NCBI GenBank assembly: GCA_016800925.1
Contig: JABCPU010000013.1
Span: 248,001-312,000 of the forward strand
Reading direction: 5' to 3'
DNA from: Suillus spraguei
Lineage: Eukaryota; Basidiomycota; Agaricomycetes; Boletales; Suillaceae
DNA: 64,000 nucleotides
Shown here: in pieces, positions 48,801 to 58,613 of the stretch
Numbering within the stretch: the stretch's first letter is position 1
How the letters are laid out: each line of letters starts with the position of its first letter
Notes under the pieces: generated by a model
What the model was told of the DNA's origin: nothing
What the model saw: the letters and a program-made list of their open reading frames with translations, nothing else
Database searches by the model: none
Translations under genes and position numbers: made by a program

Positions 48801-49576
48801 AGCAATGATTGCAGGGAAGGAAATGAAACTGACCTTTGGACGCGGCCTCAAAAAGGGCGTCCAATGCGGGGAGCATAGACTCCCCACCCTCAAGTCCATA
48901 TCTCTTCAGATTTGGAAACTTAACCTGTAAGAAATTGTCCAACACCTCTGACTTGGCGAGCAAAGCGTGAATGTTCTTCCGTTTATCCGCGTTGAGGATA
49001 GTCATGGGCTCCAAGGCGCTCTGTGACTCCAATAGCTTCGCAAACCACAGCCTCTCCGTCTTGCTCGGGAGGTCCATATATTCATACGCGATGCGGCCGA
49101 CGTAGATAGAGTTGAGGAAGGAGGTGATGTTTTCAAGGGACCATTCCTGTTTTCCCTCACCTGTCCAGATGATACCGTCTATATCAAATGTACGATCAGG
49201 GTCGTCGAGGCCATAACGGATGGGGTCGAGTGCAGCAACCCGTTCGCGACGGAGGAGGTCAAGGGGATCGATAGAGGCGGCTCTGTGACCATGCGTGCGA
49301 AGAGAGTCAGCATACCTCAGGAGGGGAGCATTGGTTGCACGGTTAGTAAGTTGGTCCGAATTATCTGATTGGATTTAGGTGAGTATATGCAGTGCTAACT
49401 ACTCAGACAGTACACGCACAGTCTGGGATGGTGAAGTCGCGTGCTTTGCGGAATCCAAACGATTCGTCATGATACTTCCTGTACACTATGAACACACGGC
49501 CATTGGAGCGTTGTGTGACACGGGCAAGAACATTCCGAGTCGGAATATGGACCCGACCAGCAGAGATGGAGTTCAT
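45857..49576 (-). CDS. DHTKD1: 2-oxoadipate dehydrogenase E1, DHTKD1-type (mitochondrial)
   Basis: Thiamine-diphosphate enzyme decarboxylating 2-oxoadipate (lysine/tryptophan breakdown), working with shared E2/E3 subunits in the mitochondrial matrix. ATG 49576 opens [20 protein letters not shown], a basic Ser/Arg leader fit for import, then [20 protein letters not shown]. Further motifs: [85 protein letters not shown] (ThDP/metal site), [32 protein letters not shown] and RIERMLQ. The end is [27 protein letters not shown]. The lack of the OGDH N-terminal E2-binding segment and the phrase [12 protein letters not shown] favour DHTKD1 over KGD1. About fifteen exons. Confidence 0.87.
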
Positions 49577-50941
49577 GGGGCAGTATACTGGTACCGTTAG
49601 GGACCTTGTCAAGTCTCAGTAACACGATGTCAGTGAATGTGGGGAAGAAAGTAGTGAGTCAGTGGGGTCGAAATTTTCGGATCAGAAAAAAAAGTGATCC
49701 ATTCTAATATATATTCTTCATGTTCCGATCCGAAAATTTCGACCGTCATCTGAATATCATAACTTTGTAACAAACCTGTTTTAGTCGACATGAGACATAG
49801 GTTGCATGTGGTCTCTGTGCATGCTGAACGAAGGCCCAGTACTCGAATGGTCATGAAATGGGTGGATGGTAGTAGTGTAAGGCTTTGCCTTTAGCGCTAA
49901 TTCAAATTAAACTTCAAGCTTCAAGAACCGCGACATCAACGCGACCTGCAGTGCTGCGCTGCATTGAATCCCTACCTTAACATCACTTTTGAAACATACG
50001 CTTATACGATACTTCCCTTCATACGATCTCATTGAGTTCATTTTTCCTCTCATACTGTACGCCTGTTTCAATACCAGGCGTGATCCACATGACTGCATCT
50101 TAAGATGAACCGGGGCTCCGAATCTTATTAGTCATCAATCATTTTCAAATCTCTAAGTCAACTTTTCAACATTGAATATTGAATACCCTTTCGACGAACT
50201 CGCTATATATACAAGTGGTTTTTGATGTCAAGTTCTTGTAGCAAACCGCTGCAGCCGTCTCACTCTCGGGCTCGTCAAGTGCAGTACGCGCCGCGCCAGC
50301 GATTCCTTCTTAGTCACGTTTCAAAGTCGCTAGGCAAGGCCGCCGACTGCAACCGGTGCGCGGTGTCAGTGATTTAGATGACGAGATTGAATGTGAGCAA
50401 AAGACCGGAATGTCTGGATTGATATGAATGTCAAAGGCTCACTTAACAGACTGAATGAAGGGGACATAAAGCAGGTTAGCCGCAGAAGAAACGGAAGTCA
50501 ACATACAAATAACGAACCTGGCTTTAAGTGAAAACGACTGGGTTGTCAAAACCCGGAGGAATGGTTTGGAAGGCTACTGGTCCGCTGACCTTCACATGTG
50601 TAAGTGTTCCAGGCGCAGGCCTAATGAAACCAAATAAAGGCCACGCTGCCAGCCGCTAACGGTCACGAAGTTACTGAGAACAAAAACAGCATCTGTAAGT
50701 GACGTGCAAGATAAGTTTATGTCTTGATGATTATCCCAATGTTAACCTAAATGTTATTGTTATTGTTTTGCCTGAAACGCTACCGCATCGATATCTCGTC
50801 AGACACCTGAATGATACGCAGTGCGGGTAATTCCGAAAAGTTGTTCAATCTCCGCTCAAACCTTAAGTCCCTATTAGGCATATCATCAAGTTTCGTGTCG
50901 CCCGGGATATTCAATAACTGAAGCACCAAAAGCTCGTCAAA
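49577..50941. other. Divergent intergenic region with a perfect hairpin
   Basis: Between DHTKD1 (-) and eS27 (+). It holds the inverted repeat at 49666-49744 (listed separately). The part just before 50942 should be the eS27 promoter. No other gene is seen. Confidence 0.5.
49666..49744. repeat. Perfect 18-bp inverted repeat, 79-bp hairpin
   Basis: GGTCGAAATTTTCGGATC at 49666-49683 is the exact reverse complement of 49727-49744. The 43-base spacer is A/T-rich, with an A8 run. The length and terminal symmetry resemble a very small MITE or a transcript-end hairpin. No clear target duplication flanks it. Confidence 0.85.
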
Positions 50942-51350
50942 ATGGTAAGCTGCACGTCCATTCTACTTGTCCCAAATCCTCACAGAGTTTTGTTCAGACT
51001 CTCGCTGTCGATCTATTGAACCCTTCTGCAGAACATGAGCGCAAGCAGCACAAGCTCAAGCGTCTCGTACAATCTCCCGACTCTTATTTCATGGACGTAA
51101 AATGCCCAGGTGCGTGCCGTCGCGTCAAACCAGACACCATTCACCTTAACCGGTTGTTTTTTGTAGGATGCTTTGCTATCACCACTGTTTTCTCGCATGC
51201 ACAATCAGTAGTTCTTTGTGGCTCGTGTGCTAGTGTCCTATGCCAACCTACGGGTGGTAAGGCAAGACTGACCGAGGGTATGTTATCCAATCATGATATT
51301 TTGCAATGCATTAACTTTTCGCAGGTTGCTCATTCCGCCGGAAAAATTAG
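50942..51350 (+). CDS. RPS27: 40S ribosomal protein eS27 (RPS27)
   Basis: Small-subunit zinc protein, 83 residues. Four coding exons: 50942-50944 (only the ATG), 50998-51109, 51167-51277 and 51325-51350. All phases agree. The sequence reads [20 protein letters not shown], then [16 protein letters not shown], the zinc site CPGC with CGSC fourteen residues later, and the family ending [16 protein letters not shown]. The length equals the usual 82-86. The intron directly after the start codon is typical of fungal ribosomal-protein genes, though an exon holding only ATG is extreme. Confidence 0.96.
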
Positions 51351-51953
51351 ATAAGGCTTCACTTTGCACTCTTTTTCTCTAGTGATAGTAGTGCAAGCTG
51401 GATGATTTACATAACTCTTGTAACACTCTTCACCAATTCATCGATGTATCATCATCTTCTAAGTCATCTACAAACGACTGGCCGGTGACTGAATGCTATC
51501 CTAATACTGGAATGAGACTCTTCATAGGTGGGACTCTTTTAGGATGTGCCTGTAAGTTCGTACCTTCCCATCCATAAGGCCTGAGCGCTGAGCCACTCAT
51601 CCTCAAATCTCGCAGGTGACCAGAAATTACCTAACAAGGCAAAAAATGAAAAGTTCTGAGACACAATCGAACCCTCCTCCAATTCTTTTGCCTTTCCTGC
51701 TAACCGAGTGGCTCGTCCCTTATGCTCAGACCATCGCACACGATTGCCCCGTGCTTTTTGCCTTTAAAGGCAGAAATGCGCGCCGCAGAAAAGCAATCGT
51801 ACTCGATGTCCATAGCACGCCTGGTGCTTTAAAAGAAGCGCCCAAGATGCGTAAATTTGCCACAACGCACGCGCTATTCATTCACTTCAACGAGTCAATT
51901 CTACTCCCCAGACCACATACAACCACTTCTCTCCTCTCAAACACTATCACAAG
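51351..51953. other. Intergenic
   Basis: Promoter side of the three-finger C2H2 gene. The open frame at 51616-52020 overlaps it in another frame and shows no motif. Confidence 0.5.
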
Positions 51954-52969
51954 ATGCCTGCTGCAGGACGCAATACAGTACGTTTCCACCCTACCCATGT
52001 CACACGTCTTGTATTTATGACACTTTCTCTACAGACGCCTGTTAACTGCCCTATCTGCCACAAGGCTATAAGTCGCAAGGCAGATCTTCCTAGACATATG
52101 CGTCTACACGATGAACACAAGGAGGCTCTGTACGTACTCGTACCTTATTATATCAGGTAGTTCCTGACCTGTCTACTATCTTCATTAGTATGCACGCGTG
52201 TCTATACCCTAATTGCAATTACAAGACCCTCCAAAAATCCAACCTACAGACGCACATCAGGACCCATACTCGTGATCGTTCAAAGACGTGCCCTTGCCCT
52301 GGGTGTGCGTTTGCCACCACCGATCCTGCGAGCTTGACGCGTCACCGCAAGCACCTACACAGCTATGAGTCCAAGGCGCGTCGCGACCTCGGAGGCAAAG
52401 CTGCTCGACGGTCTGCCACCGCACCTTACCCATCTGTTCGATTTTCGAAGCCCCAAGGAGATATCCCTGCATCTCTGGATCTGAATCACATGACATTTCC
52501 CGAGCTCGCATGCCTCACTCCCCGTAATGCGCTCTCACCAGTCGAGTATAGTGACACCGGTATCCCTCAATTCTTGGGCGAGCCCACCGAACTTCTTTCC
52601 TGGGAGCAACTCTTCCCCAATTTCCCTGCCGAGAGCTCCGCCTTCGTTTACGAACAGCCCTGCCAGCTCCCTGCCTCTACCTTCTACCACTTCCAGCCCT
52701 CAACCGTTCCAGTCGATCTCTCCACTCTTCACATGCCGCAGTTTGACCCAGAGTTGTTCTCCTATGTCAATTATCAAGAGCCCATTCCCGTCTTCGATGC
52801 GGACCATCAATACCAGCCTGTCCGTGGAAACGATCCAAACGACTCCCCACTAGCTGGACTAGAGGAGTTTTTGCAGACATATGGCTCGGGGTACTTTGAA
52901 GGCCGCTGCGAGTACCCAGATAATGCAACATATTCCATGTCCCAGCCCTCGGTTACGAACGTCTATTGA
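51954..52969 (+). CDS. C2H2 zinc-finger transcription factor (three fingers)
   Basis: Likely nuclear regulator. Three exons: MPAAGRNT; then TPVNCPICHKAISRKADLPR and HMRLHDEHKEAL; then the long last exon from about 52191. Fingers: CPICHKAISRKADLPRHMRLH; CLYPNCNYKTLQKSNLQTHIRTH; CPGCAFATTDPASLTRHRKHLH. The tail, about 180 residues, is rich in acidic and aromatic residues (LSWEQLFPNFPAESSAFVYE, FDPELFSYVNYQEPIPVFDA), like an activation domain. TGA at 52967-52969. This N-terminal-finger design is common and expanded in Agaricomycetes. The target is unknown. Confidence 0.88.
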
Positions 52970-53349
52970 AATCTTTCTTGACTATCATGTTTCATCTCGT
53001 CATATTATCTGGCATTATCACCATCAGCATCGGCATTACAATTGCATTTGGAGCTTGGCATTATCATTATTGTTCGCTTATATCATACCACTTGTATCTT
53101 CTCTATACATATCTTCCACACATTTAGCATTATGATCTTCAACTTGTATCTTATGTACATCATTATACGGATTTCACTATGAATTGACCAATTACCGACA
53201 TGCCACAGTTCGATGTCCACAACTACCATAGCACCATACGAACCTTCAGTCTCCGAATATTTGAATCATATGATCGGACCAAACTGCACCGCAGTGAATA
53301 GATACTAGATTTGGCCAGCGATATCTAAACTCCGCTACCCCAGTATACA
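52970..53349. other. Intergenic, AT-rich
   Basis: 3' flank of the C2H2 gene, with many CAT/TAT-rich stretches. No gene seen. Confidence 0.5.
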
Positions 53350-53978
53350 ATGGCTCCTCTGAACCACTCAAACACTTTACTTCGTTCGCGTGAGTTTTTC
53401 ATCATTTATATGTGAAGCTAACATCCTACGACAGAATCCTTTTTTTCAAGACACTCACTGGCAAGACCATCACTCTGGAGGTCAAGTCCTCTGATACCAT
53501 TGATGACACTCAGGCCAAGATCCAAGACAAGGAGGGGTATGTATGTTAACGCCACTTACAGCTGACAGTCACTGTATACAGTATTCCATCTGACCGGTAG
53601 CACCTCATTTTTGCTGCTAAGCAGCTCGAGGATAGTCGGACACTCTCCGACTATAAGATCCAGAAAGAGTCTACCCTTTACTTGGTCCTATGTTTCCATG
53701 GAGAGATGCAGATCTTTGTTGAGACCCTCATGGGCAAGACAATCACATTGGAGGTGGAGTCTTTTGACAACATTGATAACATGAAGGCCAAGATCCAGGA
53801 TAAGGGAGGTATTCCCCCTGACTAACAATGTCTTATCTTCACTGGCAAGCAGCTCAAAGATGGACATATCCTTTCTGACTAAAAAATCCAGAAGGACTCC
53901 ACTCTTCACCTCATTCTCCACCTGTGTGGTGGTATGCAGATCTTTGTCAAGACCCTGATGGGCAAGATGGTCACATTG
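53350..53978 (+). pseudogene. Polyubiquitin pseudogene
   Basis: Ubiquitin text is plain but decayed. Unit 1 (from about 53440) reads [20 protein letters not shown] and AKIQDKEG, has an intron-like gap (about 53537-53581), then IPSD, a TAG stop and [20 protein letters not shown]. Unit 2 starts at ATG 53704 with [19 protein letters not shown], then GIPPD followed by TAA where Gln is normal, and LSD followed by TAA. Unit 3 starts at 53934 with [15 protein letters not shown] and is cut after about 15 codons by the inverted-arm element. ATG 53350 plus an intron may be the old 5' end. Several conserved residues are altered, so it cannot make ubiquitin. Confidence 0.9.
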
Positions 53979-54540
53979 TGTTACAACCATGCAAAACTGG
54001 GGCTACTAAGAAGTCCTGGTCTTACATGGGGTTGTACTGGAGGGATGGAAAGTTGAGGGGGCTTGGCCTCAGCTCATACGCTGTGCCCCTTACCTGAGTA
54101 TGTGCCCTTAATTTTGGATGAAGTCCAAGGGGGAGTTATAGTGAAGTCCGGACGGAGTCCAGATGAACTCTGTAGGACAGGATAGCTCGATAGAGCTCTG
54201 AAGGACTTCCAGATGAGCATGGGAATGTGCCAGAACTATTTCTGGATGGTAGGGAGTAATGGTAAGACTACTGGAACAAGTTCCAAGTAAAATGGATGAA
54301 GGATGGACTCCTGGACAAAGTCCAGGGCAGGATAGGAGCAAAGCTCCGGAGGGACAGATGATCCATAGGTGTCGGAGGATAGGATAGGATAGATCCGGAG
54401 GACCAGAGGTCCGAAGGTCCAGAGCTTGGAGGAGCAGAAGAGCGGAAGAGCAGATGATCGGATGAGCGTAGCTCTATGGATCTTAGGGGAAGTGTTAACT
54501 ACTAGAGGGGAGTAGGTCCGGATATGGTATAGAAATAGTA
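53979..54540 (+). repeat. Left inverted arm
   Basis: It pairs with the right arm in inverted orientation and is diverged. It is dense in GGACT/AGTCC and GGAGCAGAAGAGC-type short repeats. The inner boundary is approximate. Confidence 0.65.
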
Positions 54541-55369
54541 TAGACTACTCTGGACAAGGTCTGGTGTAATGAACATATTGGCGCTGGGCTTAAAACCCCA
54601 CCTTTTGACACTTGTCTCACATCTACAAAAGTTACCACTTGTCCATGGCTGTCTTACCCCTTTAGCAGTACTGGCGGCATCCCACGCTTACCGCACACTG
54701 TACTGACTGCCACACCATGTTCCACGTACTGATGTCCTTCCATGTCGAACTAAAGAACTACTACAGCAAAACTAGCTAACTATATACACATATTGAAACT
54801 GAGATGTAAACTGAGTTTGAAACTACTAGCCAATCATAAAATAGAAACGAGAATCGTACGATGTGATAGTTGTGACATTGTTATGACATCATATTCTAGA
54901 AGGTTCTAAGATCACGTGACACTATCTTATCTTATCTTATCCGATAGCATCATAAAAGATCTCTTCATCTTCATCAGGAAGTTCGGTTATAGAAGCGGAT
55001 GTGGAGATTTCGATAGGATTTGAGTTTGTCTTAGCACTGGGTTTAGACGCTTTAGGGAAATTAAGAAAAGAGTAATGATTTGTATTTGGAATTCATGACA
55101 TTGTTCCTTGATGTTTTCCCATTGATGTTTCTTGATACTTCCTGATTGTTTCTTGTTACTTACCTTCTGCTTTATATCTTGTTAATTCAACTCCACTCTG
55201 TTCTCGCACTTGGGCTCTGGCCCTTGTAAGCCTTTGGTTCAGGCCTATGGGAGTATTCCCTAGGCCAGACATTTGACCCTTTGTTATATTATGCTTTCCA
55301 GACTTCATCCAACTCCTGTCTTTAATCCTGTTCATCTCCAGCTCTACCTTTGGTAGTCTTCTTCCTCTG

Positions 55370-55947
55370 TATGTTTCTACTCTGGACTTCATCCATAGTA
55401 GCCTATACTCTCCTTATGTAATCTCCAGACCTACTCCTCTACAGTAGGGCAATACTTCCCCTGAATCCACAGAGTTCCGCTCCTCGCTCCTCCACTCCTC
55501 GTCCTCCAGACCTCCTATCTCCGGTCATATCCTATCCTATCCTTGACCTCCTGTGGATCATCTTTCCCCCTGGAGCTTTGCTCCTATCCTGCCCTGGACT
55601 TCGTCCGGCAGTCTATCCTCTGTTCCATTCTACTTGGGACTCATCCCAGTAGTCTTACCCTTATTCCCTGTTCCTCCAGAAATAGTTCCGGTGTATTTCC
55701 CATGCTCCTCCAGTAGTCCATCAGTGCTCTTCTGAGCTGTCTAACCCTAGAGTTCATCCAGAGTTCCCCTCCAGACTTCACCAGAACTCCCCCTTGGACT
55801 TCATATCAAATTAGGGGCACATACTTGTATAAGGGGCACAGTGCACAAGCTGAGGCCAAGCCCCCTTGAATTAGTTATGACCCTCCAGTACACCCCCATG
55901 CCGAGCTGGAACTTCTTAGCAGCCTCCAGTTTGGCATGGTCGTAACA
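55370..55947 (-). repeat. Right inverted arm
   Basis: Reverse-complement partner of the left arm, rich in CCTCC/TCCAG motifs on the plus strand. It ends GGCATGGTCGTAACA at 55947. The inner boundary is approximate. Confidence 0.65.
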
Positions 55948-56324
55948 GAATACCATTCACCTTGTACTCTGTTGACATGCATGAAACCTGTTTTGAGCAT
56001 GGTCATGGAGATATAGTGTATACTTTATAGGCTTAAGATACTTGGGAGTATAGTTCTAAATTTCTAATAACTTATGATAGTTTTTGTACTACAGATTAAA
56101 GGGCAAATGAATTAATGGCATAATTGTATGACTTATCCTTGCCATGAAACTGTGTCAAGACTCTTAATTATGTATTACTAAGCAATTTCCCACACCTTCC
56201 AGAGTTTTTTCATATATTTTCCTACCTTTCTATGAAAGTTGACTGAGTTAGCATTTTGTAAATCAAATATTTAAATGAATAATAGTCAATATAGATTATG
56301 TAATGGACTATTCACCAGTATTTG

Positions 56325-56703
56325 TGTTGTTGAATGTTTTTGAATGTGATGTGCTATTTGTGATGTCTTTGAATGTGATGTGTTGTTATGTGTTTGGACT
56401 AGTTCTGAAATTTTGGTAGCCAATCGGTGGACTTTAGGATGACTAAGCAAAGTGAGTCATAATGAGTCATGTGGAGTCATTATGAGTCATTTCACATGTG
56501 ACTCATATTGAGTCATGATGAGTCATATTACCTTATTTAGTTAGTAGCACAGCTATGTCTATAGTAGTATATAAAGGGACCATTTTCATTTTTCCACTCT
56601 AAGCAATAAGAAACATATTACCATTATTACTAAGTATTGGTGTGAATATCTGAGTGAATATTAGTTTATTCCCTCACTTCCTTTGTCACTGTTTCCCACA
56701 ACA
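56325..56703 (+). mobile_element. Candidate solo LTR with promoter elements
   Basis: A TG..CA-bounded segment (TGTTGTTGAATG to CCCACAACA). It carries in order a CCAAT box (near 56420), an array of TGAGTCA sites (56453-56526) and a TATATAAAGG box (56568-56577), followed by about 125 bases that could be R-U5. Flanks ATTTG and ATTTT/TTTTG resemble an imperfect target duplication. No partner LTR or internal domain was found. Confidence 0.4.
56453..56526. promoter_or_regulatory. Phased array of seven TGA(G/C)TCA-type bZIP sites
   Basis: TGAGTCA-type cores start at 56453, 56463, 56473 (as GGAGTCA), 56483, 56499 (as TGACTCA), 56509 and 56519. The spacing is 10 bases except for one gap of 16. TGASTCA is the Gcn4/AP-1 consensus. 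A CCAAT box precedes the array and a TATA box follows 40 bases on. Confidence 0.75.
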
Positions 56704-58613
56704 TTTTGACCATCTGAGATATTATCTTTACATTCTTTAATTGCACTAGCTAGCACATGATTGTTAGTTGTCTAGTGTAGTTCTGCTTCATTCTCTTTAT
56801 TGACACAAGAAATCATTTCTGTGGGGAGAATTATCATATTTTCATTGATTGAGTGACAACAAATAGGACTTATACTTTATTCAGTAATATTAAGGACCTG
56901 GTTAGCTTTAAGACTACATCAAGAGGGTGTACTCTGTTCTGATTCTGCATCATACTCATCATGAGTGCCTGAGCAGCAGAGAAGTTAATTTCGAGGCCAC
57001 GTATTGATTGATTCAATTGTATTTGACTTCTAGTTTGCTCTCCTAGTCATGAGAATAAGAAGTAGTCAAGATATTGTTCTGACACATTTTGTGTTGTCAC
57101 TTCATTATTTGTAGCATCATAGCACTGCATCAAGCCAGTTATTGGTTCGGCTACACTTCATATTTCCATTCGGCCATTGCCTTTGTCCGAGTTATTCAAG
57201 TATTATATCAAGCCAGTTAGCAGTAACTATCTTCCTAAGTTCCTGAATTCTGATTACAATAATTAGTAGACACTAACCCTGAGATTTTCCCACACAGATC
57301 TCTACCCTTTTAGTCATTGGTAAATTGCCTAGAAAAACTGCAACCCCCAACGAACACCATGTTATCAACCGTTGGTATTTGTCTGAACCATTGACCATGG
57401 AAGGATTGTGAAATCTGGTGATTTATTTGCCTTTCACATCCTAGTAAGACAACGGGGAATGCAATGGCTCTTGAATGTATAATGAGTTGGACTTCAATGA
57501 AACGACAATGTAGAGCCACTATGTGCATCTGTGCATTTCTAACCAATCATTTTTGACAGATAGGTTTCATTAAATGGTGCACGTGCAGTTTTGTTTCAAA
57601 TCCAGATGATGAGAGGCACTCCTGGATGGTTTAGCATTGCAAGGTAGTTGGGTGTGTTCTGGCACGTTCAATGAAGCATGTTCAGATTCCTTCAGGTTGT
57701 CTGAACCAAAGTAAGAATCTGTTTTATGTTATGATTGGCATGTGTGCTTCATGTCTGTTTGTGAAGCTTATGAAAATCGCATGGTAATTTGTCTAGAATT
57801 CTGTCATTGAATTCGTCAACGTAGATATTGAGAGGGAAAAGGGCGATGAATGGAAGTTGTCACAGACTCACCCTCCAAGTCACTAAGCAAGGCTAGTACT
57901 TCTTTAACGACTCCGTGTCAAGATTGCCTGAATACACTTTATACTGCGGCTACTTATCATTGTTATCGAGACATCAAGTTGACTTTCTCCTCACACCAGG
58001 ACAAATCTACTGCTGTCACAAATTCAAGTCAAAGGCGGGTTTCCTGTGGCTTGGGCCTGCTGCAGGAATGCATCAACTTTGTTCATTGCCTTCAAGTTGG
58101 ATTCAAGTTCTCATCCGAGTCTTTATTATTGTTGTCTTTTTAATGGTGTCTTGCAGTGCATTGCATTGTACTTGGGAGCGGTTTAATGGTGTCCTCAAAG
58201 TTTGTGAAGTTGACGAATGCTGTGCACGGGAAGAGCCGCAAAAACACCGTGACACAATTGCGCCCGAGGCCGGCGGTAATTCGTGCTTTATATATAGATA
58301 TGAGGCTCACCGTGGACGGACAAATTCTCACATCAGAGAAATAAGGCTCACCGTTAACGTTCACGATCAAGTTCTTTCGCAAGCAGGTTGTCCATGTTAA
58401 AATTCTCTTCGAACAAATAAGGCTCGCCGTGGATGGTCAAAATCTCGTCGGAGTAACGAGAGTGTTACTAAACTATTGTACTCTCACGTGACACTGACCA
58501 CTGTGATTTATCCATTTCGACGCTTATATAAATCGAATGCCCAGGTACATAAATTTCATTCATCATTGATCCAACCTCTGTAGTTATTTGCTAACTCAGT
58601 CCAGCTTCATCCA

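Larger units (their letters stand above)
53979..55947. mobile_element. Element with long diverged inverted arms (fold-back-like, or two inverted LTRs)
   Basis: The left end reads TGTTACAACCATGC and the right end, on the other strand, TGTTACGACCATGC. The two arms stay alignable inward for about 550-600 bases: CTAAGAAGT, GGGGGCTTGGCCTCAGCT, TGTGCCCCTTA, GGACTTC/GAAGTCC blocks, then GGATAGGATAGGATA and GGGAGTAGGTC near 54500/55440. The inner part is unique. It contains a 78-codon minus frame (55392-55156) and, near 54885-54965, a CACGTGAC/ATAAAAG promoter-like block. TG..CA-like ends recall LTRs, but the inverted order is not that of an intact retroelement. No clear target duplication is seen. 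Confidence 0.7.
55948..58613. other. AT-rich, repeat-like region without intact genes
   Basis: Long A/T-rich DNA with no convincing coding frame. It contains the LTR-like segment at 56325-56703. Near 58300-58440 there are three diverged copies of AAGGCTCACCGTGGA..GGTCAAAATCTC-type sequence. Frames 57546-57310 (-) and 57915-58400 (+) have no recognisable motif. Confidence 0.5.

Noticed and set aside
45857..49576. 2-oxoglutarate dehydrogenase E1 (KGD1)
   Set aside because: The N-terminal KGD1 segment is missing and the leader/end phrases fit DHTKD1 better.
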